A DNA stretch of 64,000 nt from positions 310,001-374,000 of the forward strand of contig NZ_LWTX01000003.1 in assembly GCF_002094305.1 (NCBI RefSeq), read 5' to 3'. Each line of letters starts with the position of its first letter. Position 1 is the stretch's first letter. The translations under genes were made by a program, and so were the position numbers. This document shows, piece by piece, positions 8,483 to 16,823 of this stretch. This DNA is from Prescottella equi. GTDB lineage: Bacteria; Actinomycetota; Actinomycetes; Mycobacteriales; Mycobacteriaceae. The notes below the pieces were generated by a model. The model was not told the origin of the DNA. It made no database searches and saw only the letters and a program-made list of their open reading frames with translations.

Positions 8483-9775
8483 TCACGCGCTCGGCAATTC
8501 GGACGCCCTGTCCTCGAGCCTCTTCCGTTCCCGGACGTTGGCTGTCAGTTCGGCCGCCGCCTCGAACTCCGCGCGCGCCTCCCGGTTCCGGCCGAGGCGA
8601 ACGAGGAGTTCCGCGCGGGTCGCGGACAGGAACCGGTATCCGGCGAGCCGCCCGTCCGCGACGAGACCGTCGACGATCTCGAGCGCCGCACCGGGCCCGG
8701 ACGCCATCGCCACCGCGGCAGCCCGGTTGAGGTCGACGACGGGGGAGGGCGCGAGCCTCCCCAGCGCCGCGTACAACAACACGATCCGCTCCCAGTCGGT
8801 GTCGTCCACGGACGGTGCAACCGCATGGCATTCCGCGATCGCCGCCTGCAGCGCGTAGGCACCGCGGCCGCGTCCCAGCTCGTCGGAGCGGGCGAGAGCG
8901 GCCCGGCCACGCGTGATCGCGCCCCGGTCCCAACGTCGTCGATCCTGGTCGGCGAGCAGCACCGGGTCACCGTTCGCGTCGAGCCGGGCCGGGAACCGGG
9001 CCGCCGTCAGTTCCATCAGCGCAACCAGCGCGTGCGGCTCGGGTTCGCGCGGCACGAGCTCGACGAGCACCCGGCCGAGCCGCAGCGCCTCCCGGCTCAG
9101 CTCCGGGCGCATCCAGTCGTCGCCGGCGCTCGCCGAATGCCCCTCGTTGAACACGAGATACAGCACCCCGAGCACCGTTCCCAGCCGCTCCGCGAACTCG
9201 GTGCGCTCGGGCACCGCGAACGGCACCTTCGCGGCGGCCAGGGTCTTCTTGGCCCGCACGATCCGCTGCTGCACCGTCGACGTCGGCACCAGGAAGGCGC
9301 GGGCGATCTCCTCGCTCGACAGGCCGCCGACCACCCTGAGCGTCAATGCAACCCGGGCCTCGCGGGACAGCACCGGATGGCACGAGACGAACACCAACCG
9401 CAGGACGTCGTCGTCGATCCGGTCGGGGTCCCACGGCAACTCGTCCGACGAGGGATCCTCCTCCGTCCCGAGGTCGTGGGCGATCGCGGCGAGACGCTCG
9501 TCGTACCGTTCCTGCCGGCGCCAGCCGTCGATCGCGCGGCGCTTCGCGACGGCCGTCAGCCACGCGCCGGGGTTGGCGGGGACACCCGTCTGTGGCCACT
9601 GTGCGAGCGCGTCGGCCAGTGCGTCCTGCGCGAGATCCTCGGCGCGGCCGAAGTCACCGACCATGCGGGTGAGTGTCGCGACGATGCGGGCGGACTCGAT
9701 CCGCCACACCGCCGCGACGGAGCGTCGCGCAGACTCCGCTGGTTCCGCGCGACGCTCGGTCGGGATGTCGGGCAT
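8483..9775 (-). CDS. ECF RNA polymerase sigma factor, ECF42-like with C-terminal TPR-type domain
   Basis: Extracytoplasmic-function sigma factor of 430 aa, much longer than a minimal ECF (about 200 aa). Region 2 lies around residues 22-90 (DFGRAEDLAQDALADAL) and region 4 around 135-190 (GLSSEEIARAFLVPTSTVQQRI). The C-terminal 230 residues are helical and Ala/Arg-rich, as in the ECF42 group, where this extension is required for activity. The gene starts 4 bases after the stop of a YCII/DGPF gene, the classic ECF42 partner, so the two form an operon. No anti-sigma factor is adjacent, again normal for this group. Confidence 0.88.
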   Translation of the reverse strand: MPDIPTERRAEPAESARRSVAAVWRIESARIVATLTRMVGDFGRAEDLAQDALADALAQWPQTGVPANPGAWLTAVAKRRAIDGWRRQERYDERLAAIAHDLGTEEDPSSDELPWDPDRIDDDVLRLVFVSCHPVLSREARVALTLRVVGGLSSEEIARAFLVPTSTVQQRIVRAKKTLAAAKVPFAVPERTEFAERLGTVLGVLYLVFNEGHSASAGDDWMRPELSREALRLGRVLVELVPREPEPHALVALMELTAARFPARLDANGDPVLLADQDRRRWDRGAITRGRAALARSDELGRGRGAYALQAAIAECHAVAPSVDDTDWERIVLLYAALGRLAPSPVVDLNRAAAVAMASGPGAALEIVDGLVADGRLAGYRFLSATRAELLVRLGRNREARAEFEAAAELTANVRERKRLEDRASELPSA

Positions 9776-9779
9776 ACGG

Positions 9780-10202
9780 TCAGGCCTTGCGGTTCTCGAG
9801 TTCCTCGCGCCAGCCCTCTTCCTTCTCGATCCACTCGTTGTCCTGAGGGAAGTCCTCGGGGCCGGTCACCCGGCGCACCTCGAGCTTGGTTCCGGGTCCG
9901 AGCGGAGCGCGCTTGGCCCACTCGGCGGCCTCCTCCTTGGACGCGACCTCGAGGATCCAGAAGCCGTTGAACAGTTCCTTCGTCTCACCGTAAGGGCCGT
10001 CGGTCACCAGCGGGGTCTCGCTGGTGAAGTCGACGACGAAGCCTTCCTGCGCGTCGGAGAGACCCTCGCCGGCGAGCAGCACACCGGCCTTCATCATCGC
10101 CTCGTTGTACTTGCCCATGTCCTCGATGATCTGCTCGAACGGGATGTCCTTCGACGCCTCGATCGCCTCGTCGGTGACGCGCATGATCAGCATGTACTTC
10201 AT
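9780..10202 (-). CDS. YCII-related (DGPF) domain protein
   Basis: Small cytoplasmic protein of 140 aa of the YCII/DGPF family. The family signature appears as DGPYGETKE with the following FWILEVAS strand. Such proteins are regularly encoded with ECF42 sigma factors; their biochemical role is not established. ATG 10202 (MKYMLIMRV) is chosen over the longer frame because GGAG lies 7 bases upstream and family members begin with this strand. It is the first gene of the operon with the sigma factor. Confidence 0.87.
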   Translation of the reverse strand: MKYMLIMRVTDEAIEASKDIPFEQIIEDMGKYNEAMMKAGVLLAGEGLSDAQEGFVVDFTSETPLVTDGPYGETKELFNGFWILEVASKEEAAEWAKRAPLGPGTKLEVRRVTGPEDFPQDNEWIEKEEGWREELENRKA

Positions 10203-10342
10203 GTGTCCGCTCCTTCGTCCGGGGTCGCGAATCGACCCTCTCATCCAGGACGTCGAACGGGAAGACGGCGGATCGACAGGTGCGGAGAATTATTTTTCGG
10301 GGGCCGGTAGTCCGGGCTCTCGGTATCGCTCTCCGCGTCGCG

Positions 10343-10390
10343 GCGTCGGTTTCGTGGCGTCCGTTTCGTGACGTCGGTTTCGTGACGTCA
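10343..10390. repeat. three 14-base tandem repeats ending in a stop codon
   Basis: Three near-identical 14-base units run from 10343 to 10384 (GCGTCGGTTTCGTG, GCGTCCGTTTCGTG, ACGTCGGTTTCGTG), followed by a partial ACGTCA. The last TCA is the reverse complement of the TGA stop of the DJ-1/PfpI gene. The array sits in the gap between that gene and the YCII gene. Confidence 0.65.
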
Positions 10391-11071
10391 GAGCAGCGCG
10401 GCGACCTGTTCGGCCGTGGCCGCGGCCGACTGCGGATTCTGACCGGTCACCAGACGTCCGTCGACGACGACCTTGGAGGTGAAGGGCAGCGTGCCCCGCT
10501 CGTAGAGCGCACCGCGCTGCTTCATCTCCTCCTCCGCGTTGTACGGCACCTTCCTCGACACCCTGGCCAGCACCTCCTCCCGCCACGAGAAGCCGGTGAG
10601 CCGGCGTCCCGCGACGAGCAGCGTGCCGTCGGACAGCTTCGCGTTCAGCAGGCCGCAGTAGCCGTGGCAGACGGAGGACACGACCCCGCCGTGTTCCCAG
10701 ATGTCGCAGGTGAGGCGCTGCAGGCCCAGACTGTCCGGGAAATCCCACATGACGGCGTGTCCGCCGGTGAGATAGATCGCGTCGAAGTCCGCGGTGTCGA
10801 TCTCGTCCGGTCGCGCCGTGTCCGCCAGCAACGCCATGCGGGCCTCGTCGGCCAGCCACGCCTTCGCCGTCGCATCGATGTTCGGCCATTTGAGCGAGCG
10901 TGGCTCGAGCGCCGAACGCCCACCCCTGGGGCTGACGATGCGCTGCTCGAACCCGCGCTTCTCGAATACCTCCCAGGCGTGGGTCAGCTCCGACAGCCAC
11001 AAGCCGGTCGGCTCGGAGGGATCGTCGTAGTGCGCGACGTTGCTGACGACGTGCAGTATGCGCCTGGTCAA
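10388..11071 (-). CDS. DJ-1/PfpI-type class I glutamine amidotransferase-like protein
   Basis: Cytoplasmic protein of 227 aa with the DJ-1/PfpI fold. The nucleophile elbow SSVCHGYCG places the candidate catalytic pair at C135-H136, and LTGGHAVMWDFP is the preceding conserved loop. Relatives include Hsp31-like chaperone/glyoxalases and general stress proteins; the exact activity is unknown. The start is an inferred TTG at 11071 with GGAGGG 7 bases upstream, giving MTRRILHVVSN as expected for the first beta strand. The frame continues to 11275 without character. It is divergent from the AlkD-like gene. Confidence 0.78.
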   Translation of the reverse strand: MTRRILHVVSNVAHYDDPSEPTGLWLSELTHAWEVFEKRGFEQRIVSPRGGRSALEPRSLKWPNIDATAKAWLADEARMALLADTARPDEIDTADFDAIYLTGGHAVMWDFPDSLGLQRLTCDIWEHGGVVSSVCHGYCGLLNAKLSDGTLLVAGRRLTGFSWREEVLARVSRKVPYNAEEEMKQRGALYERGTLPFTSKVVVDGRLVTGQNPQSAAATAEQVAALL

Positions 11072-11192
11072 GGTCGGTCCTCCCTGTCGGCCGAGTCGTG
11101 TCCACCGTATCGAGTGCCGCGTCCATCGCCCGGGCAATCGCCGCAAACGCCACATGCGGCCCGTACGCTGGATCGAGGGGAAGGAGGCGGTT

Positions 11193-11873
11193 GTGACGAC
11201 GACACCGGAGACGACGGTCGACGACATACTGGCCGAGCTGGCAGCCCTCGAGGATCCGAAGATCCGTGCGGTCAACGAACGGCACGGGGACGATCACGGC
11301 GTCAACCTCACCGCGCTGCGGGCGGTGGCCAAGCGCCTGAAGACGCAGCACGCCCTCGCGGGGCAGCTGTGGGGGACGGGCGACACCGCGGCCCGGCTCG
11401 TCGCGATCCTGATCAGCCGCCCCAAGGCCTACAGCGCAGCGGAACTGGATGCCATGCTCCGCGATGCGCGGGTCCCCAAGGTGCACGGATGGCTCGTGAG
11501 CAACGTCGTGAAGAAGAACGCGCATGTCGAAGAACTGCGGACCGCGTGGCTCGCCGATCCCGACCCCGCCGTCGCCGCCGCCGGATGGACGCTCACCAGC
11601 GATCGTGTCGCGAAATCGCCGGAGGGGCTCGATCTTTCCGGACTACTCGACACCATCGAGACCCGAATGAAGGACGCCCCCGAGCGCCTGCAGTGGGCGA
11701 TGAACGAGTGCCTGGCCACCATCGGCATCCACCACCGCGAACTCCGGGCGCGGGCGATCGACATCGGCGAGAGACTCGAAGTCCTGAAGGACTATCCGAC
11801 GCTGCCGAACTGCACCTCGCCCTTCGCGCCGGTCTGGATCGACGAGATGGTGCGCCGAAGGGAACCGAAGTAG
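11193..11873 (+). CDS. AlkD-like DNA alkylation repair / HEAT-repeat protein
   Basis: All-helical protein of 226 aa resembling the AlkD/COG4912 family, whose members remove bulky or cationic alkylated bases using HEAT-like repeats. Visible repeat helices include ELRTAWLADPDPAVAAAGWTL and APERLQWAMNECLATIGI. The C-terminal CTSPFAPVWIDEMVRRR resembles the usual ending of this family. GTG 11193 is preceded by AAGGAGG with a 5-base spacer. I assign the family from overall pattern rather than from a catalytic residue, so DNA glycosylase activity is not certain. Confidence 0.7.
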   Translation: MTTTPETTVDDILAELAALEDPKIRAVNERHGDDHGVNLTALRAVAKRLKTQHALAGQLWGTGDTAARLVAILISRPKAYSAAELDAMLRDARVPKVHGWLVSNVVKKNAHVEELRTAWLADPDPAVAAAGWTLTSDRVAKSPEGLDLSGLLDTIETRMKDAPERLQWAMNECLATIGIHHRELRARAIDIGERLEVLKDYPTLPNCTSPFAPVWIDEMVRRREPK

Positions 11874-11874
11874 G

Positions 11875-12876
11875 TCACGGGGTACCGACGGATCTCGGTG
11901 GCCGGTCGGTAGGACTCCGGTAGGCGACCGTGCCGTCCACTCCGCGGGGAGCCGGCGCCCAGGACGGTCGCCAGGCGCCCACGGCGAGGGGCGTCAGAGC
12001 GCTCAGGTGGTCGACGATCCCGCTTAGCGCCGGGTGGGCGCCGGTAGCCCGCATGAGGAGCGAGATCGGGTATGCGAGAGTTGGATTCACGATCGGAATT
12101 CGCCGCAGATCGTAGTGCACCGGCCAGAGATACCGATCGCGCGCGGCGATCAGGGTGGCAACGTCGGCGGAGTCGGCGAGCGTGTCGAGGAGAACCTCGT
12201 TGCCGAAGTTCGGACCGGCGGCGTCGATGCGGAGGCCGAACGCGGTGGCGAGTTGATCGTAGAACTCCGACCATTCGCTGCCGGGCACGATTCCCGGCAC
12301 CCAGATCCGATGCCGACGCAGTTGCGGCGGCGTCAGCGTCCGTGCGGAGGCCAGTGGGTGCCGTGGCCCGACGAGAAGCTCGAGCGGCGAGTCGAACGCG
12401 TGGATCATCCGCACGTCGCGTGGCAACATCGCCGGATCGGTGACCGAGCGGAAGGAAGCGTCGATCTCACCCGCTTCGACGGCGGCCACCGCCACCCGCG
12501 GGTCGTCGACCTTGAGGGTCACCACGTCGAGCTCGACGTCGGGGTGCATCCGCCAATACTCGTGCAGGACAACGGCCTGCGCCGACCTCAGCCCGAGGAC
12601 GTCGATGCGCAGCGCCCGCGACCCGGGCCTCACCGCGGCGACCGCCCGGTCGACGCCCGCGACGATGCCCCGCGCATGGGAGAGGAACGCCTGGCCGTCG
12701 AGCGTCAGCTGGACGCCCCGAGGCGTGCGGGTGAACAGTCGGACGCCCAGCTCGCGCTCGAGAGCCGCGATCCGCTTCGAGACGGCCTGCTGAGTCACCC
12801 CCAGTTCGTCAGCCGCATGCCGTAGTTGCCCGAGCTCGGCGGCCCGGACGAACGAACGCAAGCCCTCGGTGTCCAT
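11875..12876 (-). CDS. LysR-family transcriptional regulator
   Basis: LysR-type regulator of 333 aa. The winged HTH occupies residues 1-60 (MDTEGLRSFVRAAELGQLRHAADELGVTQQAVSKRIAALE) and a periplasmic-binding-protein-like effector domain follows from about 90. The C-terminus is 25-30 residues longer than usual and basic. It is divergent from an MFS exporter-like gene, with a CACAAC-N5-GTTGTG dyad between them, so it most likely controls that transporter and itself. It ends 2 bases after the convergent AlkD-like gene. Confidence 0.88.
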   Translation of the reverse strand: MDTEGLRSFVRAAELGQLRHAADELGVTQQAVSKRIAALERELGVRLFTRTPRGVQLTLDGQAFLSHARGIVAGVDRAVAAVRPGSRALRIDVLGLRSAQAVVLHEYWRMHPDVELDVVTLKVDDPRVAVAAVEAGEIDASFRSVTDPAMLPRDVRMIHAFDSPLELLVGPRHPLASARTLTPPQLRRHRIWVPGIVPGSEWSEFYDQLATAFGLRIDAAGPNFGNEVLLDTLADSADVATLIAARDRYLWPVHYDLRRIPIVNPTLAYPISLLMRATGAHPALSGIVDHLSALTPLAVGAWRPSWAPAPRGVDGTVAYRSPTDRPPRSVGTP

Positions 12877-12894
12877 CTTCCGAGCCTATGCCCG

Positions 12895-12911
12895 CACAAC
12901 CGAACGTTGTG
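12895..12911. promoter_or_regulatory. candidate LysR operator between divergent genes
   Basis: CACAAC-N5-GTTGTG is a perfect 6-base inverted repeat, 18 bases upstream of the LysR start codon and 87 bases before the MFS start. It contains the T-N11-A spacing class typical of LysR sites only approximately, so the link to the adjacent regulator rests on position. Confidence 0.4.
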
Positions 12912-12998
12912 GCGCACCGCTTCCCGCGTTGTTTGATCCGGCACGGACGCAGCTGTTCTCATTCGAGACCCGCGGGTCGGTTGTCGGAGAGGAGGCGC

Positions 12999-14231
12999 AT
13001 GGACGGGTCGTCGCGACGCAACCTCGGCCGGCTGTGGTCGGCCTACGCGGTCAGCACCTACGGCACCTGGATCGCGTTCGGGGCATTTCCCCTCATCGCG
13101 GTGCAGGTGCTGCACTCCACGGCCTTCGCCGTCTCGCTACTCGAAGCCGCCGGACTCACCGTCGCCGCGCTCGCCGCGGTCCCGCTGGCACCGTGGGTCG
13201 AGCGCCGCGCCAAGCGGCCGGTGATGGTCGCGGCGGATCTGACCCGGTTCCTCGCGACGGCGAGCGTGCCCCTCGCGTACGCCCTGGGTGTGCTGACCTA
13301 CGGACAACTGCTGATCGTCTCGGTCGCGTCGGGTACAGCCGGCATCGTCTTCACCGCCGCCTCCGGGGCCTACCTGAAACACCTCGTCCGCGGCGAGCAT
13401 CTCCTCGTCGCGAACGCCAGGTTCGAGGGGACGAGTTGGGTGGCGACCGCGATGGGGCCACCGCTCGGCGGGGCGCTGGTGGGGTTGCTGGGACCGGTCG
13501 TCACCGTCGCCGTCGACGCCCTCAGCTTTCTGCTGTCCGCGCTCGGAATCCGCCGCATCCGTGGGGACGACGTCGAGCATCACCGCGATCCGATCGCGGT
13601 GATGCGTGCGGGCGACCTCTTGGCCGGGTGGCGATTCATCCTCCGCGACCGTGTCCTGCGCTGCCTGTTCCTCAACTCGGTCGCGGTCGGTGGTCTGATC
13701 ATGGCCGCCGTTCCCGTTCTGACGGTTCTCCTTCTGGACGAATATCGTTTCCCGGCTTGGCAATACGGACTCGCTTTCGGCGTCCCGGCGCTCGGGGGTC
13801 TCGTCGGCGCCCGCCTCTCCGCGCGTCTCGTCGCCCGCTACGGGCGGCACCGGGTGATGACCGTCTCCGGCTGGTTGCGCTCCGTTTTTCCACTGGGCCT
13901 CGCGCTCGTCCGACCCGGCGTCACCGGCCTGCTCACGGTGATCGTCGTCGAGAGCCTGTTGATCGTCTGCATGGGCGTCTTCAACCCCGTCAACGCGACC
14001 GAACGCCTGCGCCGCACCCCCGCCGATCACGCCGCGCGGGTCCTCACCGCGTGGAGCGTCAGCAGCAGACTCGCCCAGGCCGCCCTCGTCGCGGCCTGGG
14101 GCGTCCTGGCCACGCTGACCAGTCCGCTCGCGGCGATCACCGCGTCCGGCCTCCTGCTTCTCGCGACGCCACTTCTGTTGCCGAGACGAGCCGATGTGCC
14201 CGACGCCGCCGACGGGGCGCCGGTGGCGTGA
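12999..14231 (+). CDS. MFS transporter, drug/siderophore exporter-like
   Basis: Integral membrane protein of 410 aa with about 12 hydrophobic helices and the loop ERRAKRPVMVAADLTRF after helix 2, as in the MFS_3 group that includes macrolide and enterobactin exporters. A second related loop, RYGRHRVMTVSGWLR, opens the C-terminal half, as expected for the duplicated MFS fold. ATG 12999 is preceded by GGAGAGGAGG. The substrate is unknown; divergent LysR control suggests inducible export. It converges on the SRPBCC gene with one base between the stop codons. Confidence 0.83.
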   Translation: MDGSSRRNLGRLWSAYAVSTYGTWIAFGAFPLIAVQVLHSTAFAVSLLEAAGLTVAALAAVPLAPWVERRAKRPVMVAADLTRFLATASVPLAYALGVLTYGQLLIVSVASGTAGIVFTAASGAYLKHLVRGEHLLVANARFEGTSWVATAMGPPLGGALVGLLGPVVTVAVDALSFLLSALGIRRIRGDDVEHHRDPIAVMRAGDLLAGWRFILRDRVLRCLFLNSVAVGGLIMAAVPVLTVLLLDEYRFPAWQYGLAFGVPALGGLVGARLSARLVARYGRHRVMTVSGWLRSVFPLGLALVRPGVTGLLTVIVVESLLIVCMGVFNPVNATERLRRTPADHAARVLTAWSVSSRLAQAALVAAWGVLATLTSPLAAITASGLLLLATPLLLPRRADVPDAADGAPVA

Positions 14232-14232
14232 C

Positions 14233-14712
14233 TCAGCCCTCCGCCGGCGGCGTGCCCGCCTCACCCGCGCCGTGGCTGCGCGCTTCGATGGCCTCGATGG
14301 ACTTCTTCAACTGACCGCCCAGCACCCGGGACCCGAAGGCACTGAGCACGCCCGCGAGCAGCTTGCCGCGGAGGTTCTTGCCGTCCCGGACCACCACCAC
14401 GTCCACATCGGTCTCCCCGTCGGGCTCCCGGGTGAGGGTGTAGACGTGGCCCGAGGCACCGCCCCACAGGTTGGAGTCCGTCGTCGTCATCACGACCCGG
14501 TGGGGATCGGTCCAGTCGTAGTGGAGGCGCTCCCAGATGCCGTTCGAGCCCTCCGTGACGTCCGCGTCGTGCGGGCCCTCGCTGTGCACCTTCAGATACC
14601 CGTCGGTGCTGTTGCCGAACAGTTCCCCGCGACCGGGCCCGAAATCGGTCAGACCGGCCAAGAACTCCTCCGGTGTCGCGGTCGTCTTCTCGTGCAGATG
14701 GATCGTCGTCAT
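14233..14712 (-). CDS. SRPBCC-superfamily (polyketide cyclase/START-like) protein
   Basis: Cytoplasmic protein of 159 aa with the helix-grip fold pattern: an N-terminal strand MTTIHLHEKTTATPEEFLAGL, central antiparallel strands (VYTLTREPDGETDVDVVVVRDG) and a long C-terminal helix (LGGQLKKSIEAIEAR). Members bind hydrophobic ligands or act as cyclases; no specific role is visible. A CTCGAC-A-GTCGAG dyad at 14722-14734 lies just upstream and its end contributes the GAGG ribosome binding site. Confidence 0.75.
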   Translation of the reverse strand: MTTIHLHEKTTATPEEFLAGLTDFGPGRGELFGNSTDGYLKVHSEGPHDADVTEGSNGIWERLHYDWTDPHRVVMTTTDSNLWGGASGHVYTLTREPDGETDVDVVVVRDGKNLRGKLLAGVLSAFGSRVLGGQLKKSIEAIEARSHGAGEAGTPPAEG

Positions 14713-14740
14713 GGCGTATTCCTCGACAGTCGAGTAATCC

Positions 14741-14763
14741 GCCCCGGTCCCCGAGACCGGGGC
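14741..14763 (-). terminator. hairpin terminator of the UBP zinc-finger gene
   Basis: GCCCCGGTC (14741-14749) and GACCGGGGC (14755-14763) form a perfect 9-base stem with a 5-base loop. It lies about 55 bases past the stop codon of the UBP zinc-finger gene and before the SRPBCC start, both on the minus strand. There is no T-run. Confidence 0.55.
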
Positions 14764-14817
14764 AGTGACCTATCCAGAACACCACGCTCGCGGACGCCAC
14801 GGAAGAGTCGGAGACGA

Positions 14818-15171
14818 TCAGCCCATCTCCGCGTGCCGGTAGCACCACCGCCACGTCTCACCCGGTTCGTGGGAACGCATGACCGGGTGTCCCGTCTGCG
14901 CGAAATGCGCGGTCGCGTGCCGATGTGGGCTCGAATCGCAGCATCCGACATGCCCACAGGTGAGACACATCCGCAGGTGCGCCCAGTTCTGTTCGCCGAG
15001 CGCCGCACACTCCTCGCAGCGACCGGGCGTCCTCGCCGCGGGGTCCGCGCCGGTGGCCTCCGCAAGCTCCACGCACGACGTGCCGGTGGCCGGATCCGAG
15101 GATCCGGCCCTGATGGCATCCGCCGCACGTCGGAGTGCTCTCTTCATCACCTCCCATCCTGCATGCTTCAA
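14818..15171 (-). CDS. UBP-type zinc-finger protein
   Basis: Small protein of up to 117 aa with a ubiquitin-hydrolase-type (UBP/ZnF) zinc-binding domain. The metal ligands are visible as CVEL, CEEC, CLTCGHVGCC and the HRHATAHFAQTGHP histidine cluster, ending in the usual GETWRWCY. Bacterial stand-alone UBP fingers are common in actinobacteria and their role is unknown. The start is uncertain: ATG 15171 lacks a good ribosome binding site and ATG 15147 has GGGAGG only 2 bases upstream. Confidence 0.8.
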   Translation of the reverse strand: MKHAGWEVMKRALRRAADAIRAGSSDPATGTSCVELAEATGADPAARTPGRCEECAALGEQNWAHLRMCLTCGHVGCCDSSPHRHATAHFAQTGHPVMRSHEPGETWRWCYRHAEMG

Positions 15172-15212
15172 GGAGCGATATCCACACCGGAAACGTCGGA
15201 CGGAGAACCGCC

Positions 15213-16811
15213 GTGAACGTGGCCCTGCTCGCCGTCGCGGTGGTGGCGCTGCTCACCGCCGCCGTCGCGCGCCGGTTGAACTGGTCGGCGCCGCTGCTGC
15301 TGGTCCTGGTCGGCCTGGCCGGATCGCAGATCCCGGGCTTGCCCGACACCGCGCTCGATCCCGATCTCGTGTTGTACGCGGTGCTGCCGCCCCTGCTCTA
15401 CTCCGCTGCCCTCGACAGCTCGTCGCCGGCGATGCGCCGCAATGCGCGTCCCATCGCGCTGCTCGCAATCGGGTTGCCGCTGGCCACCACGGCTGTCGTC
15501 GGGCTCGTCGCCTACCTCGTCATTCCCGAGTTCCCGCTCGCCGCCGCGTTGGTGCTCGGGGCGGTGGTGGCCCCACCGGATGCCGTGTCCGCCAGTGCGA
15601 TCGGACGCCGACTCGGCCTGCCCCGGCGAATCATGACGCTGCTCGGCGGGGAGAGCCTGCTCAACGACGCGACCGCGCTCACCGCGTACCGGGTCGCGCT
15701 CGCCGCGGCGATCGGCACCGGAGTGACACTCCTGGAAGGAGTCCGCACGTTCCTCGGCGCCGCGATCGGCGGAACCCTGATCGGCTTCGTGGTGGGAGTG
15801 GTCGTCGCCGCGATCCGGTCTCGGCTCTCGGATCCGGTGATGGAGAGCGGGATCGGCCTGATCGTCCCGTTCGTCGCCTACCTGACCGCCGAGGAGGTCC
15901 ACAGCTCCGGGGTGATCGCCGTCGTCGTCGCCGGGCTGTATCTCGGCCAGCGGTCGACCAGTGCCGGCTACGCGACCCGCCTACAGGACACCGCGGTGTG
16001 GAAGGCCGTCGACGTCGTCCTCGAGTCGTTCGTGTTTCTCCTGATCGGATTGCAGCTGCCGGGCGTCGTACGGGCACTGCACGATCGCAGTGCGATCGAG
16101 GTGGTGGGCGCGTCCGCGGCCGTACTCGCCACCGTGATTCTGGTGCGGGTGGTGTGGGTGTATCCCGCGGCCTACCTGCCCCGCATGATGTCCGCGCGCA
16201 TCCGCGAGCGGGAGCCTGCGCCGAGCCTGCGAGCGGTGTTCGTACTCGCATGGTCCGGGATGCGCGGCGTGGTCTCGCTGGCCGCGGCCTTCGCTATTCC
16301 GCTCACGGTCAACTCGGGCGCCCCCTTCCCCGGACGCGACATGATCCTGTTCATCACGTTCGTCGTCGTGGTCGGCACCCTGCTGCTGCACGGGCTGACC
16401 CTGCCGTGGCTCATCACTCGCCTCGGAGTCGACAATTCCGAGGAACGCCGCAGAGACGCAGTCACCCTCGCCGCCGCACAGGACAAGGCGGCGCGGGCCG
16501 CGACGGAGGTGCTCGACCAGCTGGTCGCCGACACCGACGGTGACCCGGCCGCCGTCCGGCAGCGCGCGGCGGAGATTCTGCGGGCGTGGAGCGAACACCG
16601 CGCCAACGCGGCATGGGAACGACTGGGCCGCAGCGATGCGGAGCTGGGCGAGAGTCCATCCGCCGCCTTCCGCGCACTACGTCTGCAGATGCTCGAGACC
16701 GAGCGCGGCGTCTTCATCGCCGAACGCGACACCGGCCGCATCGACGACGACGTGCTGCGCCAGGTGTTGCGCGAGCTCGATCTCGAGGAGGCGACGCTGA
16801 ACCGGGAGTAG
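15213..16811 (+). CDS. CPA1-family Na+/H+ antiporter
   Basis: Integral membrane cation/proton antiporter of 532 aa. About 12 helices fill residues 1-400, and the CPA1 signature appears as VVAPPDAVSA followed by GGESLLNDATALTAY, with the conserved ND pair of the ion site. A hydrophilic cytoplasmic tail of about 110 residues (RRDAVTLAAAQDKAARAATEV onward) is helical. GTG 15213 is preceded by GGAGAA with a 5-base spacer and places the first helix at the N-terminus. It likely serves pH and sodium homeostasis. It is divergent from the UBP finger gene. Confidence 0.88.
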   Translation: MNVALLAVAVVALLTAAVARRLNWSAPLLLVLVGLAGSQIPGLPDTALDPDLVLYAVLPPLLYSAALDSSSPAMRRNARPIALLAIGLPLATTAVVGLVAYLVIPEFPLAAALVLGAVVAPPDAVSASAIGRRLGLPRRIMTLLGGESLLNDATALTAYRVALAAAIGTGVTLLEGVRTFLGAAIGGTLIGFVVGVVVAAIRSRLSDPVMESGIGLIVPFVAYLTAEEVHSSGVIAVVVAGLYLGQRSTSAGYATRLQDTAVWKAVDVVLESFVFLLIGLQLPGVVRALHDRSAIEVVGASAAVLATVILVRVVWVYPAAYLPRMMSARIREREPAPSLRAVFVLAWSGMRGVVSLAAAFAIPLTVNSGAPFPGRDMILFITFVVVVGTLLLHGLTLPWLITRLGVDNSEERRRDAVTLAAAQDKAARAATEVLDQLVADTDGDPAAVRQRAAEILRAWSEHRANAAWERLGRSDAELGESPSAAFRALRLQMLETERGVFIAERDTGRIDDDVLRQVLRELDLEEATLNRE

Positions 16812-16823
16812 AGCCACCGCGGT

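Noticed and set aside
10280-11923. 547-codon open frame on the plus strand
   Set aside because: It is antisense to the DJ-1/PfpI gene and out of frame with the AlkD-like gene, and has no domain-like sequence.
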